Source: Chinchilla lanigera
Lineage: Eukaryota > Chordata > Mammalia > Rodentia > Chinchillidae
DNA length: 64,000 nt
Direction: 5' to 3'
NCBI RefSeq assembly: GCF_000276665.1
Contig: NW_004955429.1
Location: forward strand, 1,926,570-1,990,569
Shown: positions 11,478 through 23,560 of the stretch, piece after piece
How positions within the stretch are numbered: the first letter of the stretch is position 1
Layout of the letters: each line of letters opens with the position of its first letter
Translations under genes and position numbers: made by a program
The notes under the pieces: generated by a model
Databases searched by the model: none
Told to the model about the DNA's origin: nothing
Seen by the model: the letters and a program-made list of their open reading frames with translations, nothing else

Positions 11478-11910
11478 GACCATTCATTCAACAAATACTG
11501 ACTGTCAAGTATATTCCAGCTTGATTTAGGAACCAGACAGTCAAAACTAACATGCACACACACAACCTTTGCCCTGCAGGAAAATGCTGCCTACTGGGCA
11601 AAAGATGATGAATAACATGTAAATAAACTAGAAGGATGTTGTGCAGCAGACAGTGGTTCAGGTATGGAGAGCAGGGATAGTACGAACAATGAGAGTGGGG
11701 ACAGTGGAGTTCACACTTGGGGAGCAGAGTGTGGTGCGTTCAGAGTTTGGAGCTGGAGCTGCTGACCTAATGGGACAGCAGTGTGGCTAGTGAGAGAGGC
11801 AGAGGCAATCTCATGGAACAAAGGCAAGACTTTCTGTGTGACATTATTGGGACTTTGTTCTACTGTTCCTCCTACAGTGGAATGGGGCCACCAATGGGTA
11901 GATGTTAACA
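11478..11910 (-). mobile_element. LINE-2 (L2) 3' remnant
   Basis: Forward strand reads ATTCATTCAACAAATACTGA, the reverse complement of the L2 3' terminus. A CCTTTGCCCTGCAGGAAAATGC block and downstream phrases near 11830-11900 also match reversed L2. Old and diverged. Confidence 0.6.
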
Positions 11911-11999
11911 ACTCCCATTGCAATGCCTCAAATAAGCTGAAGCAATGAATATCTTGAACCAGGAGATTTTGTGGTGACCCATATCTCTGAAAAGATGGA

Positions 12000-12200
12000 A
12001 GACCACATGGTTGGGGTGGATTCCAGACCTGGATGCTTCTGACTCAAAACTTGGCTTCAGACTCCACGAGATCATTGCATATTTGTTAAAATTCTCTCTC
12101 CTCAGGTCTTTTCATTTGTAAAATGAGAAAATAATAGGTATGGTGATAGTTTAATTAGTCATAAATGTTTAAGTAAATTAATCAGTAATCTACTTAACAT
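12000..12200 (+). mobile_element. MIR SINE remnant
   Basis: Contains the diagnostic MIR core in order: a GGCTTCAGACTCCA segment, then CTCCTCAGGTCTTTTCATTTG and TAAAATGAGAAAATAATAGG. Roughly matches plus-strand MIR; ends are diffuse. Confidence 0.7.
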
Positions 12201-12255
12201 AGTATAAGTTAGTGAATAAAAGCACTAACAGCAGGGATTGGAGCACTTACATGCC

Positions 12256-12592
12256 TGTTGTGGGTTGAAATGCTCCTTTTCCAATACACATTTCATATAT
12301 ATTTGTAGAAGTCCTAACTTCCAGTGTGACTGCACTTAGAGATAGGTAATTTAAGGGATAACCAAAGTTAACTGAATCATAAGGGCAAGGGTCTGATCTG
12401 ACAAGACTACTACCCTTATAAGAAGAAAAAGATACACTAGACAGGTCTTTTTCTCTTTGCATGAACCGAGAAAAGGCCATGTGAGGATGTGGCAGGAAGA
12501 TGGCTTTTGCAAACCAAGGGCAGGGTCCTCCCCAAAACCGACTCTGACAGCACCTTTTACACAGACTTCTGCTTCAGCCAACCAGTCAGCCC
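12256..12592 (+). mobile_element. MLT1-type solo LTR (ERVL-MaLR)
   Basis: Starts TGTTGTGGGTTGAAATG and follows the MLT1 order: GTCCTAACTTCCAGTGTGAC, a TTAGAGATAGGTAATTTAAG block, GAATCATAAGGGCAAGG, CTTATAAGAAG, then GAGAAAAGGCCATGTGAGGA. The 3' part decays after about 12590. No internal sequence or second LTR is adjacent, so it is a solo LTR. Confidence 0.82.
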
Positions 12593-15500
12593 TTGCGAAC
12601 TAAAACAGGGCTGTACAAATCATATCTACCTTTATTGTGAGGGCAATCAAAACCTAAACAGAAAATGTAGGCTAGATTTGAAGAGCACCTCTAGTTTTTA
12701 CACTAGTGATTTTTATGTCAATAAAAAGTCAAAGTTGGGATCGACTCTAATAGATGCTTTGAGTATCTATTAGTTATGTGACCTCAGGAAAGTCCAGTGG
12801 GCCCCGAGTCTTGGCACCTTCATTGATGAAGTGGGTGTGGGTATGGGAAACAGAACACAAAGAACCCGCAGCTCCCTTTTAACATTAAGTTGCATAATAT
12901 TTATATTTACTTATATACTATGGGTAAAACTTATTTATTAGTAAATGTTTTAAGGTAGTCAGTGTTTGCTGTATCTGTTGCAAATCCTAGCCACTAACCA
13001 GTTAAATAGTAAGCATTAGAAGCTGGAATGATTAAATATTTTGCTGTCATAATTCTTCCTTATTATGGAAATAATTCCAGATGTCTTACCACCCACTTAA
13101 GTAATAAATCCTTCATATTTTTATAACCAAAATATTTTGAGATTATTTCAGACACAACTGGTCAGTCTCACAGCCAACATGTTTTAGCATCCACAGTGAG
13201 CTGGTAGCAAATAATTGAACTGAATTTCTAGGATTTTTTATCCAGTGTGGATAAATCTGTTCATCCCAAATTCTACCTTCCTATAAAGGAAACTCTCCAA
13301 TGACCACTGACAACAATGCTGCCTTGCTTTTAATAGTTGCTGACATTTCTGTAGCGTTCTCAATAAGCATAGCCTATCACTTTTGCATGCAAGAGCTTGT
13401 ACAACTGGCATGTGTAATTTTTGGTCCAGGAGAAATTGGGTTTGGATGTAAATGATATCCGGCATCTCCTAGTTTAATGTCAGCATTCCAAAAATGGTTC
13501 AATATTTGATGTTTTCTCAACTTGCTAATTTCTGTCCTCCACCTTTATCTCTATGGACTGTGTTTGATTTTTCTTGAAATGCTAGCCTAGTTGATTTTAG
13601 GGCAAATTACAGAGTACACATGAAGGATCACAAAGAAATCCTCAGCTCAAATTATTGAGTCAAAATCCTTGAGTTTAAAAGACCTAGAATCACTCAGACT
13701 TCAGTGATGCAGTAAAAAGGAGCCTCTTGTCACCATGATCTACCTGAATGACTCTGGTGACATTAATACTTTCCTCAGCACCTCATCCCAGAATGCCCGC
13801 TGCCTTTTCTTAAATAATGTTCTCAAAATATTTGAGGACAATATGTCTATTCTAATCTTGTCTATTGACTGGATTTATAGACTGTTCTAGCTATCCTAAT
13901 ATTTTTAAATATGTTATTATAAAAGTACTAATATTTCTTTTAAAATATAATCTATGAATTAAAAATATCAGACTCACTTCAAATTGGGAGAAGTATTTAA
14001 GAGGGAAACAATAGTAAACCTAGACAGGAGATAAAAGAGTCTGAAGTAAAGAAGTTTCAATACTGACTGATTCAGAAGGCCCAAATGATGTCACCAGGAA
14101 TAGATTGCTCTTTGTATCACTTTCTTCTTTAGGGGTTAATTTTTTGGTTGATTATTCCCAGATAGTAGAAAGATGGCACTGAGAGGTTTGGATTGACCTC
14201 TAGGAGGCCCAGGAGAGGATGCCTACCCCTAACAGCTCTAGCAAAAACATTGTGATGTTGTCAAATTGCAATGAATTGTGCCATATGCCCAAGAGAATGA
14301 GGTACGGATTAGAATTCCAAGTTTTAGAAGCGAGTTGGACTTAACTGCACCCAAAGCATACAAAGCAAGAGGGGGACAGAGCAGTTCTTATTGTTAGAAG
14401 AAGGGAGACGGAGGTCAGGACAACAAAAACACCAAATATCTAACAAATATGATGTCAGGAATCTTGCCTCAATTTAGGATAGTCTCCCTTACACATGTAC
14501 CTGAGAAGGGTTAATGATATTCATGGTGGTGGAAACTGTTTCAGAATTTGAGTTCCACAGATTCCATTCACTCTGTAAACATCAAAAACATTGTATTGGC
14601 AGAGAAGTATCTCTTTCTATCCTTTTGTCTCTGAAGAACTGTACACAACTCACAAATAATAAAAATGGCAAAGCTGGAAGGGATGTGAAGAATCTGCTGT
14701 CATCTAGATGTCACTGTGGGGGTTTTAAATGTTAATTTAAAGGCTTCACAAGGATGAGTTTCATAACTTATTGGCCTGATCCCAGCATTTAAAGATCTCT
14801 TCTCATGCTTAAGCCCACTTGCTCTTGTTAAAATTTAAGAAGATGATTTGGTCTTTTGTAGCAGGATAACTCCTAACTTCTGAAACTTTTTAGGTAGTTC
14901 AAATTACAACCCAGTCTTAGCCTTCCAGGTTTAACTAAAATCAATAAACATATTAATCAGATCTTGTCCAGTTTTTAAGATTTTAATGTTTTTCTTCCTT
15001 TCTGGGTCTTGTCAGCCAGTGTTCTTTATAGATTTCTTACCATTCATCGTAACATGATTTCCAGTGGCCTTAATTTTGCAAAGCATTATTGAAAGGCAAC
15101 TTTTCATTGGCCAATGCATACCATTCTCAATATTACTTACAGAAGAAGTGGCTATGAAGACATACTGGAAAGTGAGGAGTACCTGAGCATCAACCCCTAC
15201 TGACAAGGAGAGCCCAAAGGTAGCAAAGTGAGTTCTGGGCACACAAATACTGTGGGAAACTCTGTGGATCCTGAGCAATAGTCAGCCACCTGTCACATTT
15301 TTCAAAATGAATATTCCTTAGTACACTAATTCAAAATTTGTAGTAGTGAGGATTATAGTTAAATTGAAAGGACTTACTGAATAAAAAAATTTAAAACTAA
15401 CACATTAAATTATTTGAGCTATTTAGAAAACAAACTTTTGTAGCGCACAATACTATATTATAGCTAACCCATTTAGAAATAGTTGAAAGTCTATGCAACA

Positions 15501-16905
15501 GTAGCTCTGTCTTTTTTCTCAGGTATCAGAATTCAGCCCTGGTCCGGTCTTCCCGAGTGTCCATAGTAACATAGTTCAAACAGCTTCCAAGAATACAATT
15601 TTCTCACCAATGGGCATACAGTTCAGAGCAGAAGCTGCAGATTCTTGTTAGATAGTGATTAATCGACCTGTCAAAGTTCCATGATGATAGACGATAAGTT
15701 ACTCCGATGCCAAAGCCCAACTGAGCAGCAGGATATTGAAAGTAGCATTCATCTTCAAACTTCCTGAGTGTTCATTTTCCTTCTCTTCTTTTTATTTTCC
15801 TCTCTTTTCTTCTCATGCTATTTTCTAATTTATTTCTTCAGGCATTTCCTCTTAAATGGCTTGTAAGAACAATATTGTGGAGTGGATGCAGTGTCCCTTG
15901 TAGGCATTGAATTATGTTTTATAAAATCTGCTGTTATTTTGAACTTCAGTTTGATTTAATATTTAAGGATAGTTTTAAAAGCATGCATGTTTGTATTTTT
16001 GTTGATTTTTCTCCTGTGTCTCAGAGATTTTCAGAGAGATCAGTTTCCTTCAAATCATCACCATCTCTTTAGTTCCTAAATCATATGTCTGAAAACAGTG
16101 AAGTTAATTTCATTTAAATGGCTTATTGTTGAGATCTCCAATATAATTTGGCCTTTTTTGTTTCCCTATAGTAGTACAAGCAATTTAATGGAAGATACAG
16201 ATAAAATTTATTAGATTACTTAAAAATCTTCCTTAATATTATCTGACATGGAGTTGGATACTATCCTAATGAGCGAGTGGATGTAAGATAAAACAGTAGG
16301 TAAAAAGTGAATTGTTTTCAAAGTCATGAAATTCATTCTTTGAAAACTCTATGAGAAGCAGAATATCTACATTACATCGAGGGGGAGTTACACACACTAA
16401 AATAGAGACCTAGGGTGCACCAGCTCTTCCTCTATCCCATCTGCCACCTTCACTGCACCTGCAAGCCTCCAAACGATCCATGTTCTAGCACCTTCAAACA
16501 CCTGAAGCCCAACAATACAATTTTCATATTACTTCTTTAGAGTTAGATAGATTGAGGTTAAGTATGATGAAATTAAGAAATATCATGACTGACAAGGTAA
16601 ACTAACACAGAGATTCTCAGCCTGGAAAATACAGACAAAGTTTACTACAGCTGCTGGTGCACAGAAGAGATTCATAACATGCTGTGGCTTGTGGTACAAT
16701 AAGCAAAACATGCAGTGTAATAAGCATATGACATGTCAATAATAGTCCAGTATCACCACTCTGCATTTTAAGACAATATTGTTTTGGTTTCTTTTTTTAT
16801 CCCTCTGAATGACTTTTTCCATTTTTCTTTTTTATTTCTATATATTTAAAATGGGATTGGTCCCTAGTTTAGCCTTCACTCTAACATACAAGTACACACA
16901 GAGAC
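12593..16905. other. Largely single-copy sequence, no gene seen
   Basis: No coding exon or young repeat is visible in 4.3 kb. A possible MIR scrap lies near 12760-12830. The stretch 15530-15730 keeps several CpGs and holds GTCCATAGTAAC at 15559-15570, which fits the RFX X-box pattern. It may be a regulatory element, but this is only inferred. Confidence 0.45.
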
Positions 16906-17269
16906 TGTTACAGTTTGTGTCTGGATATCCCCCCAAAGCCTCATGTGGTCATAGGGAGCAGGCTTTACAGAGACAGCTGAATCTAGAGTTTGTGACTAGT
17001 TCATTAGTACTGGGCTTATACCCACCCAAGGGTGAGTAGCCTGCATATAATATAAGGGAGGAGCAGAGGCTTGCTCTGCCCTTTTGCTCTCATTGCTTTT
17101 GCTGTCTTCCACTGCCATAAACTGTTGCCCCTCACCATGCCACTCTTTCTTAGAGCCAGTGCATTATGGACTGAAGCATCTACAAACTGTGAGTTAAATA
17201 AACCTTTCTTCCATTAATTTTGACTGTTGGATATTTTGTCTTAGCAAGGAAAGAAAAGTAACTAAGCCA
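16906..17269 (+). repeat. MaLR 5' LTR
   Basis: Begins TGTTACAGTTTGTGTCTGG and ends in CTAAGCCA. It has an AATAAA polyadenylation signal at 17197-17202 followed by CCTTTCTTCC, the usual arrangement in rodent MaLR LTRs. Confidence 0.85.
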
Positions 17270-18738
17270 GAATTCGGTACCAAGAGTGGGGTCATTGCTG
17301 TGACTATAACTGACCACATTAGTTATAGTGACCATGTTTTGGAATGGCTTGTGGGAAGAGTTTGGAAAGGTTTAGAGATGTTGCCTAAAAGAGTAGAGCT
17401 GGAACACCTTATGTTGTTCTGTACAGGAGATTTGAGTCAGAGCTCAGGGGACCAGAAAACTGGTAAAAACCAGCCTTGGGAGGTTTCTGCTGGGAAGAAG
17501 GACTGTATTCGATGTTGGAGTCCAGATAGTATGTGTTATGGCTTGACAGAAAGACTGTCTCCATTTTGCTCATGTCCAGAGACTTTGCCTGAGAGTGAGA
17601 TTAAGGGCAGCAGACTAATTAATCTGGCAAAATAAATTTCAAGGCAGTCAAGTATTAAGCCAGTGGCTTGGCTACTGTTGTGGGCTTGTGGCCAGATTTA
17701 TGTTGAGAATCAACAGCAGAGAGCCCAGCATAACGATTTAAAATGTTGTGAATTTGGCCAGAACAGAAGCTCCAGTAAAGCTGTGAACTGCAAAGAGAAA
17801 GGACAGGAGATCTTGATTCCTGAGAAAGAACAGGAGAATACAAAAGATGGCCTCAGGGTATCACAAGAGGCAACAAGACTGCACTCTTTGCAGCCTCAAA
17901 ATTGCAAAAGTAAAAGACTTTGCTTTGAGGAGAAAGCTGCAGAGAATCATGTTCCAAATTGCAGGGACTGCACCATGTTCCAGAATGGTGGCAGCCTAGA
18001 GAATCTTGTCCCTCATAATTGGATTCAGAGTGCTTAGCGATCCAGGCACTTGACCCCTACAGCCAAGAGAGAAGGAAGCCTGGCTACTGCTCCAGCTGGC
18101 AGCAGACCTTGGTTTTAGGTGCATAGAGAATGCAAGAGTTATGGGGTCAGGAAGGCTTCTACTCATATTTCCAAAGAAGGTCTGGGAGGCCAGGCAGTGT
18201 GCCCCTGAGAGGTCATTGTGTGAATCTGTGAGTGTAAAGCCAAAGGTGCAATAGAGACCCCAGCAGTTTGGAAAAGCCAGGAACATGGATCATCTAAGGA
18301 AAGGTCAAAGCAGGCCTAAAAGAAAAGCCATGAGAGCTACAACCACCAGAAATACTGTAAGGGCAGAGCCATCCAAGCCCTTTAGAGCTCACAACTTGCA
18401 TAAGACTGCCGCAGATGCTGCACATGGAACTATAGGACTTAATATTTGCCCTGCTGGACTTTGGATTTTCTTTGGCCCCATTCCTTTGTATCCTACTGTA
18501 TGTAACTTTTGGAATGGAAATGTTTATCTTGTGCCATTGAATGTTGGAAGTGTTTGACTTTGTTTTCATTTGTACAGGGTCACATAGATAAGAGTTTGCT
18601 TTACATCTCAGAGGAGACTTGGGACTTGGACTTTTCAGTAACACAGACACCATTAGAACTTTGGCAACTCTTAGAGGTGGACTAAATGCCTTTTGAATGA
18701 AGGGATGTGTATGAACCTTAGGGGGTCCAGGGGCAGAA
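17270..18738 (+). mobile_element. MaLR internal region, non-coding
   Basis: Sits between the paired LTRs. The first 20 bp resemble the primer-binding site of ERVL-related elements. No retroviral protein motif was recognised in any frame, as expected for MaLRs. The segment before the 3' LTR is purine-rich. Confidence 0.8.
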
Positions 18739-19125
18739 TGGTATGGTTTGTGGCTAGATGTCCTCCCAAAGCCTCATGAAGTCATGGGGGATGGGATTTT
18801 CAGAGACAGCTGAATCTAGAGTTTGTGATTGTTTCATTGTCTAGTACTGAGATTAGGAATGTGAGTGCTACACTTGCCCTACAGAGGGTAGCCTGCATAC
18901 AGTATAAGGAAGGAAAAGAGGCTTGCTCTCTCTCTTCTACTTTTGCTCTTGTTGCTTTTGCTGTCTTCCACCACCATGAGCTGTTTCCTTTCGCCATGAC
19001 ACCCTGCTTTGGAGCCAGCTAATTACCAACTGAAACCTCTACAAACTGTGAGTTAAGTAAACCTTTCCTCCCTAATTTGGAGCATTGAGTATTTTGTCTC
19101 TGCAATAAGAGTAAAGTACAGTAAA
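18739..19125 (+). repeat. MaLR 3' LTR
   Basis: Starts TGGTATGGTTTGTGGCTAG, matching the 5' LTR start. Shared blocks include GACAGCTGAATCTAGAGTTT, TTGCTTTTGCTGTCTTCCAC and CTACAAACTGTGAGTTAA. The polyadenylation hexamer equivalent reads AAGTAAA, so it has mutated. The exact 3' end is uncertain by about 10 bp. Confidence 0.85.
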
Positions 19126-22100
19126 ATGCAATAGTTCAGCATGGCTGAGAGGTTTTGATCTATGCCTAAATACTGCATGCTATATAGAAATGAAACAATG
19201 AAGCCATGGAGTTTCCTGTCTCTGCTGCAGTATGAGTTTTTAAAGATGCCCAAGGATTTGCTCTGGAGTCTATTTTTGCTCTCTGCCCATGCCAGCCTCT
19301 GTCCTTGGTTCTGACCTTTCCCACTTGCGGTGCTTCTTGACCTTGTCATCAACTCTCCATCTCCGGTGCTTAAAAGTGATGGTGTAATCACCTCAATCTG
19401 TCACTCCTAGTGCTGTCCCTGGAGCATCTCACAGTGGCTGTGTCTCTGGATTCTCTTTCTCCTACCCTCAGCTCTCCTCTGGAGACTGACTTCTGCCTGT
19501 ATGATACACATTTGCTATCCTGCACTCTCTGTGCTTTTACCCTTTACTCTTTAGCTTTTATTTTCTGTTTAATCTAGAATTATTTGTGGCCTAGTTTGAC
19601 CCTAATTAGCAATTATGTGGAGGGATGGTATGGCATAAATGAGCAGATTAGATTGAATGTACATGGACTCGCCTCAAGGAACTTACTTTCATTTTCAGCT
19701 ACAAACAAACAGCAAATGTCAAGCTTGTAGTCATCACAAGAAAAACTTGCTAAAAGCAGACCTCTTGCTATTGTCAAACCACCTCACACTAAAAATATTT
19801 TGAGTCTCTACAGAGAGTCATTGTTTCCAAATGTATATTTAGCTGTACCACCCAGACTGTAGCAATACCAAATCATGTCTATGAGAGAGAGATTTGGGTC
19901 TCTCTCTCATGTACCAAATGTTTACATCTCAAAGGTAAACATTTGGTACATGGATTAGTGAATTATTTTGAGTTGTTGAAATTCTGTTGAACCATGTAAT
20001 CATACTGCCAATATTGCGAGTGACATCAATAGCTAGACATGACTGAACACAAATCTCACTTTTCAAGAAGACATATGATATCACTATGGGAGAAAAATAT
20101 CTAAAAATTAAAGAAAACTACTTCATATTTTCTCTTCTTTTTTAGTATTTAAATATGTCAAGATGCAATGAAGATCTGAAGTTGATATAGTATTGTTTTT
20201 GCAAAAGAAAATGCAAAATACTCCACCTTTTTCTCTAGTTTTGCAAATGTATTAGAACATTTTTTAAAGCAAATCTATAGATATGGTTTTGATTATAATG
20301 CATGCCAGTCTATCGGGACTTGGAGGAAGTAATTGTCAGTAACTTTACCTTTACAATTCTTGCTCAGTGATATTGAGTTCTGTGTAGTGTTCTTTATCCT
20401 AACCAGACACTAACAGTTGCTCTCAAGTCCAGGACCAAAGTGCTGCTGTCCATTCAACTGGCACCAGCTTTTAAGCTGCGTGTTAATATGCAGACCATTA
20501 CCACTTGCCGATGAGACAGACCACAGAGGATCAATATGTCTCTGCATGTCAGACCTGCACGCCCACAGGAAGCCTGCCACCCCCACCTGCTGTGCAGCCC
20601 TGCAGGCTTCTTGATTTCCTATCCTGTTGTCAGTTCCTCATGCTCCAAGATATGCTTTTCACTCTGTTTTTCCTCTGCTCCTTTTTGCAAATGAAAGAAC
20701 TAATGGAAAAGATCAAATGCTTCATTGCTGTGACTCCACCAGTCGAGGAGTGGCACGATATAACACATAGCAGCTGCTCCAGGCCACTCCTGCTCAACAG
20801 TTAACTGTTGATGTCTCTGTGAAATGTGGGGCTGAGTCCCAAATTACAACTCAGAGCCAAAAGGAAAAGAGACACACATTGAACTGGGAAAGAAGACACT
20901 GTTTATCTTGTGACGCTCTTCCCCAAACTCTATTACTATTATTACTCTTAATATGATTAGCTTCTTCTCACTTTGTTTAGACACAGCAGCCAAGAAAGAT
21001 GTTTCGGATAATAGCAATGGCAAATTATGCTTGCTAAAATGCAGCAGCCTCAGCTGACACTCCAATCTCTTAATTACAGACCAAGTCGTTAAGACGCAAA
21101 AGCCTGTTTCACTATAGAACCAACACGCTTGACATTTCACCACTGATGGGCTCTTTGTGTTTCTCTCTTTCTTTCAGAGGCCATGCCTTCTTAATTACAG
21201 TTTTCCTAAATTTTTCTACACATTAGGATCCTTCTTATACAAAGGTTACAAGTGGAAACCACCTTGTGATTCTTCCTGTGAGTTGTCATCCTGATTTAAA
21301 GTTTAGAGAAAATAAAATCAAGAGGACAGCAATTAGCAGAGCCCTGGGGCCCCAGCCTCTCCCCACTCTCACATCCTTAATGGCATTTCCACTGGGTGTT
21401 GGTGGCCTGTGGACTCATCAAGGGTCCAGGAAATGGCATTAACACTTTCGCCTGCTTATGCTAAAATCTGCCTGCAGCTGTTATATTTATTGTAGGCAGG
21501 TTTTGTGATTTTTTAAAAAGCAAACGTAGGGAATATAAACGTAACTTTAAAAATAGTCTCCTCCTGCATCTGACATGATTTTGATGGTGTACGGCAGGAA
21601 GAGTCAGGCTGCTCTGTTGAAAGCGAGGAGCTGCTTTCAGGGCCACGTCTTCAGGGACACGGGTAGAAAAGCAGATTCAGACAGATTAGAATTCCAGTGC
21701 AGGATGCTGTGCCCAGAGGCAGCCATGTCACAAGACAGCCGTGTGCTTGGCATTCTCCTGGCTCTAAATGTTAACGTGAATGGGATCCTGCTATGGCAAG
21801 TTGCACTTGACAGTGACAGTGGTAGCGACTTCTGAAATAACTCAGAATTCTTGGCAAACAAATTCAGAGCTGGGTTCATCACCTAGGAGGTGCGATTTAT
21901 TCATGGAAATCACTAAGTTGTTTCTAAACTTACCTCCTGATAGGTCCCCAGTGGCTTCTAGAACTGATTTTTTACAGTGCTAATATTTCCAATTAATCTC
22001 AAATAGCAACTCAAGTAGTATGGAGTATAGCACAAAGGTTGTCACTTTATCACAAAAGTTAGAGGATCTGCCTGTGAATGTGGACTTTACATTTTAGGAT

Positions 22101-22940
22101 TTTTATGGTGTCCCCGCTAAAATTGATATGAATCCTATAAGGAGGGTCATAGAATAGCTAATCACAAATTCTTACGTTTCTTTATAAGTTCAGTAAAAAT
22201 AGAATGTAGTATATGGCAGATCTACTGTTTCTTGGTATTTGTTCAAAGAAATTCCCTATTTAAAATATGGGTTTTGAACACTTCTGTGCACTTTGTGTGT
22301 GGTGCTGTTCAGGCAGGCTTGGATGGACTGAGGCTTTCCTGGGTTGGGCTTCCTGGGGGCCAATAGCAAGATGTCACTGAGGGCACAAGAAGAAGAAAGG
22401 AGCAAAACAGCAAATAAAACCGCTGCCTGCCCTGCATGGGGTGGGAGGCCAGGGAAGTTGGGCATTGCCCACTGACCTCTTTCCAGAAGGTAGAACATTT
22501 AGCATATGCCTGTGTCTATGCAATAAACATTCAACAGGTACGCAGGAGCTAAGGAGAAACACCAAGAGAGGAACGTCCAGTTGCTTAGGCATTTGGAGCA
22601 GGGCAGATGGAAAACTCACTCAGATGAGGTAGGGAGATCAGAGAGGCAATGCTTCACAAAAGGGATGGGGTTTTAGCTATCCTATGAAAGGAGAATATGA
22701 TCACAGAACAAGAAAATTGAACTCAGCACACCTCAGGCAAAGAAAAGGACATAAGCAAAAGTAGAGGGGTGGGAAATCACAGGAAATAGCAAATAATCTG
22801 GACAGGTCCAGGTAGATACTATGTGTTTGAGAGGGAAGGGGAATGAGGCTTGAAACGTGTGAATGTCTATGTACTGTAAATTCACAGGTTGAAACCTAGC
22901 TCCTGAGGTAACACATGTTAGGAGTCAGGGACTTTGAAGG
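19126..22940. other. Single-copy sequence with candidate conserved non-coding blocks
   Basis: No gene or clear repeat family. Two stretches, 20820-21200 and 21290-21560, look less decayed than the surroundings, with repeated homeodomain-type TAATTA cores. The first contains the 11-mer CTTAATTACAG twice, at 21069-21079 and 21190-21200. A twin hairpin lies at 19881-19952. Confidence 0.4.
19881..19952. repeat. Two adjacent perfect hairpins
   Basis: First hairpin: ATGAGAGAGAGA (19881-19892) pairs with TCTCTCTCTCAT (19899-19910) around a 6-base loop. Second hairpin: 19908-19925 pairs with 19935-19952 over 18 bp without a mismatch, around a 9-base loop. The two overlap by 3 bp, so they cannot both form fully at once. 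No transposon or RNA gene that I recognise explains them. Confidence 0.9.
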
Positions 22941-22944
22941 ATTT

Positions 22945-23100
22945 GATCCATAATACAAAAGCTACCATCCCAAATGTCAGAAGGCCAAATGTTGAAATCT
23001 GGAAAGATCAAATCTTTAGAATCAACAGCCCCAAAAGATTAAAATTCTGAAAATATACTTCTGAAAAAAAAGTAAATTTCTAAAATAAAGTTCTATATAC
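22945..23100 (-). repeat. AT-rich repeat with GATTTT-like phrases, family unknown
   Basis: The reverse strand reads as a series of short phrases such as CAGAATTTTAATC, AAAGATTTGATC and CAGATTTCAAC, ending in TTTGGGATGGT. A similar pattern occurs on the plus strand at about 25470-25640. Probably an ancient repeat that I cannot name. Confidence 0.3.
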
Positions 23101-23103
23101 ACT

Positions 23104-23560
23104 TTTAAAAGATTTATTAGTTGTTCAGATTACCAGATATACAACAGTAGGCAATGTAACAACCATTGTTGAATTCCTACCACCTTGTTTAGTGAAGCCC
23201 TGTATCATTTCTAATATTTTTTTATTCTTTTTTATTCTCTTTAATTATTTGATCAACCTTGCATTCTTACATCTAGTAATCTGAGCAACTTCATTGAAGA
23301 TAACCATGTGTAATATAACAACCATTGTCAATTCCTATCATCTTTGTTTTCTTTTGTTTATTTTAAAGATTAAAAAAACTAACAAAATGACAATGAAGAC
23401 AAAATCAAAACATTTGAAATTCTGTATCATTTTTGTTTTTGTGTTCTGTTTTTGTCTTTCTTGTTGTTATTTTGTTATTTTTCTCTTTAAAATAAAAAAA
23501 TTATTGCAGAAATATACAAAAACAGGTAAAATGCTTCCTTGTACACTTTTGCAATAAAGT
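23104..23560 (+). mobile_element. LINE-1 3' UTR fragment with two tandem units
   Basis: Sense-strand L1 3' UTR of the same family as 2003-6900. The unit containing ACAACCATTGTTGAATTCCT is present twice, near 23160 and 23318. It is followed by TTTAAAGATTAAAAAAACTA and an A-rich end. No ORF2 sequence is attached. Confidence 0.75.

Larger units (their letters stand above)
16906..19125 (+). mobile_element. MaLR retrotransposon with two LTRs
   Basis: A complete-looking MaLR element: a 5' LTR (16906-17269), an internal region (17270-18738) and a 3' LTR (18739-about 19125). The two LTRs are clearly homologous along their length but diverged, so the insertion is old. The internal part begins with a primer-binding-like GGTACCAAGAGTGGGG. 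It ends in a purine-rich GGGGGTCCAGGGGCAGAA just before the 3' LTR. MaLRs are non-autonomous and encode no canonical gag or pol; open frames inside (for example 17663-18037) are probably incidental. I could not find a clear 5-bp target duplication. Confidence 0.85.

Noticed and set aside
17663..18037. 124-codon frame inside the MaLR element as a possible gag
   Set aside because: MaLR internal regions lack canonical gag, and no gag-like motif is visible.
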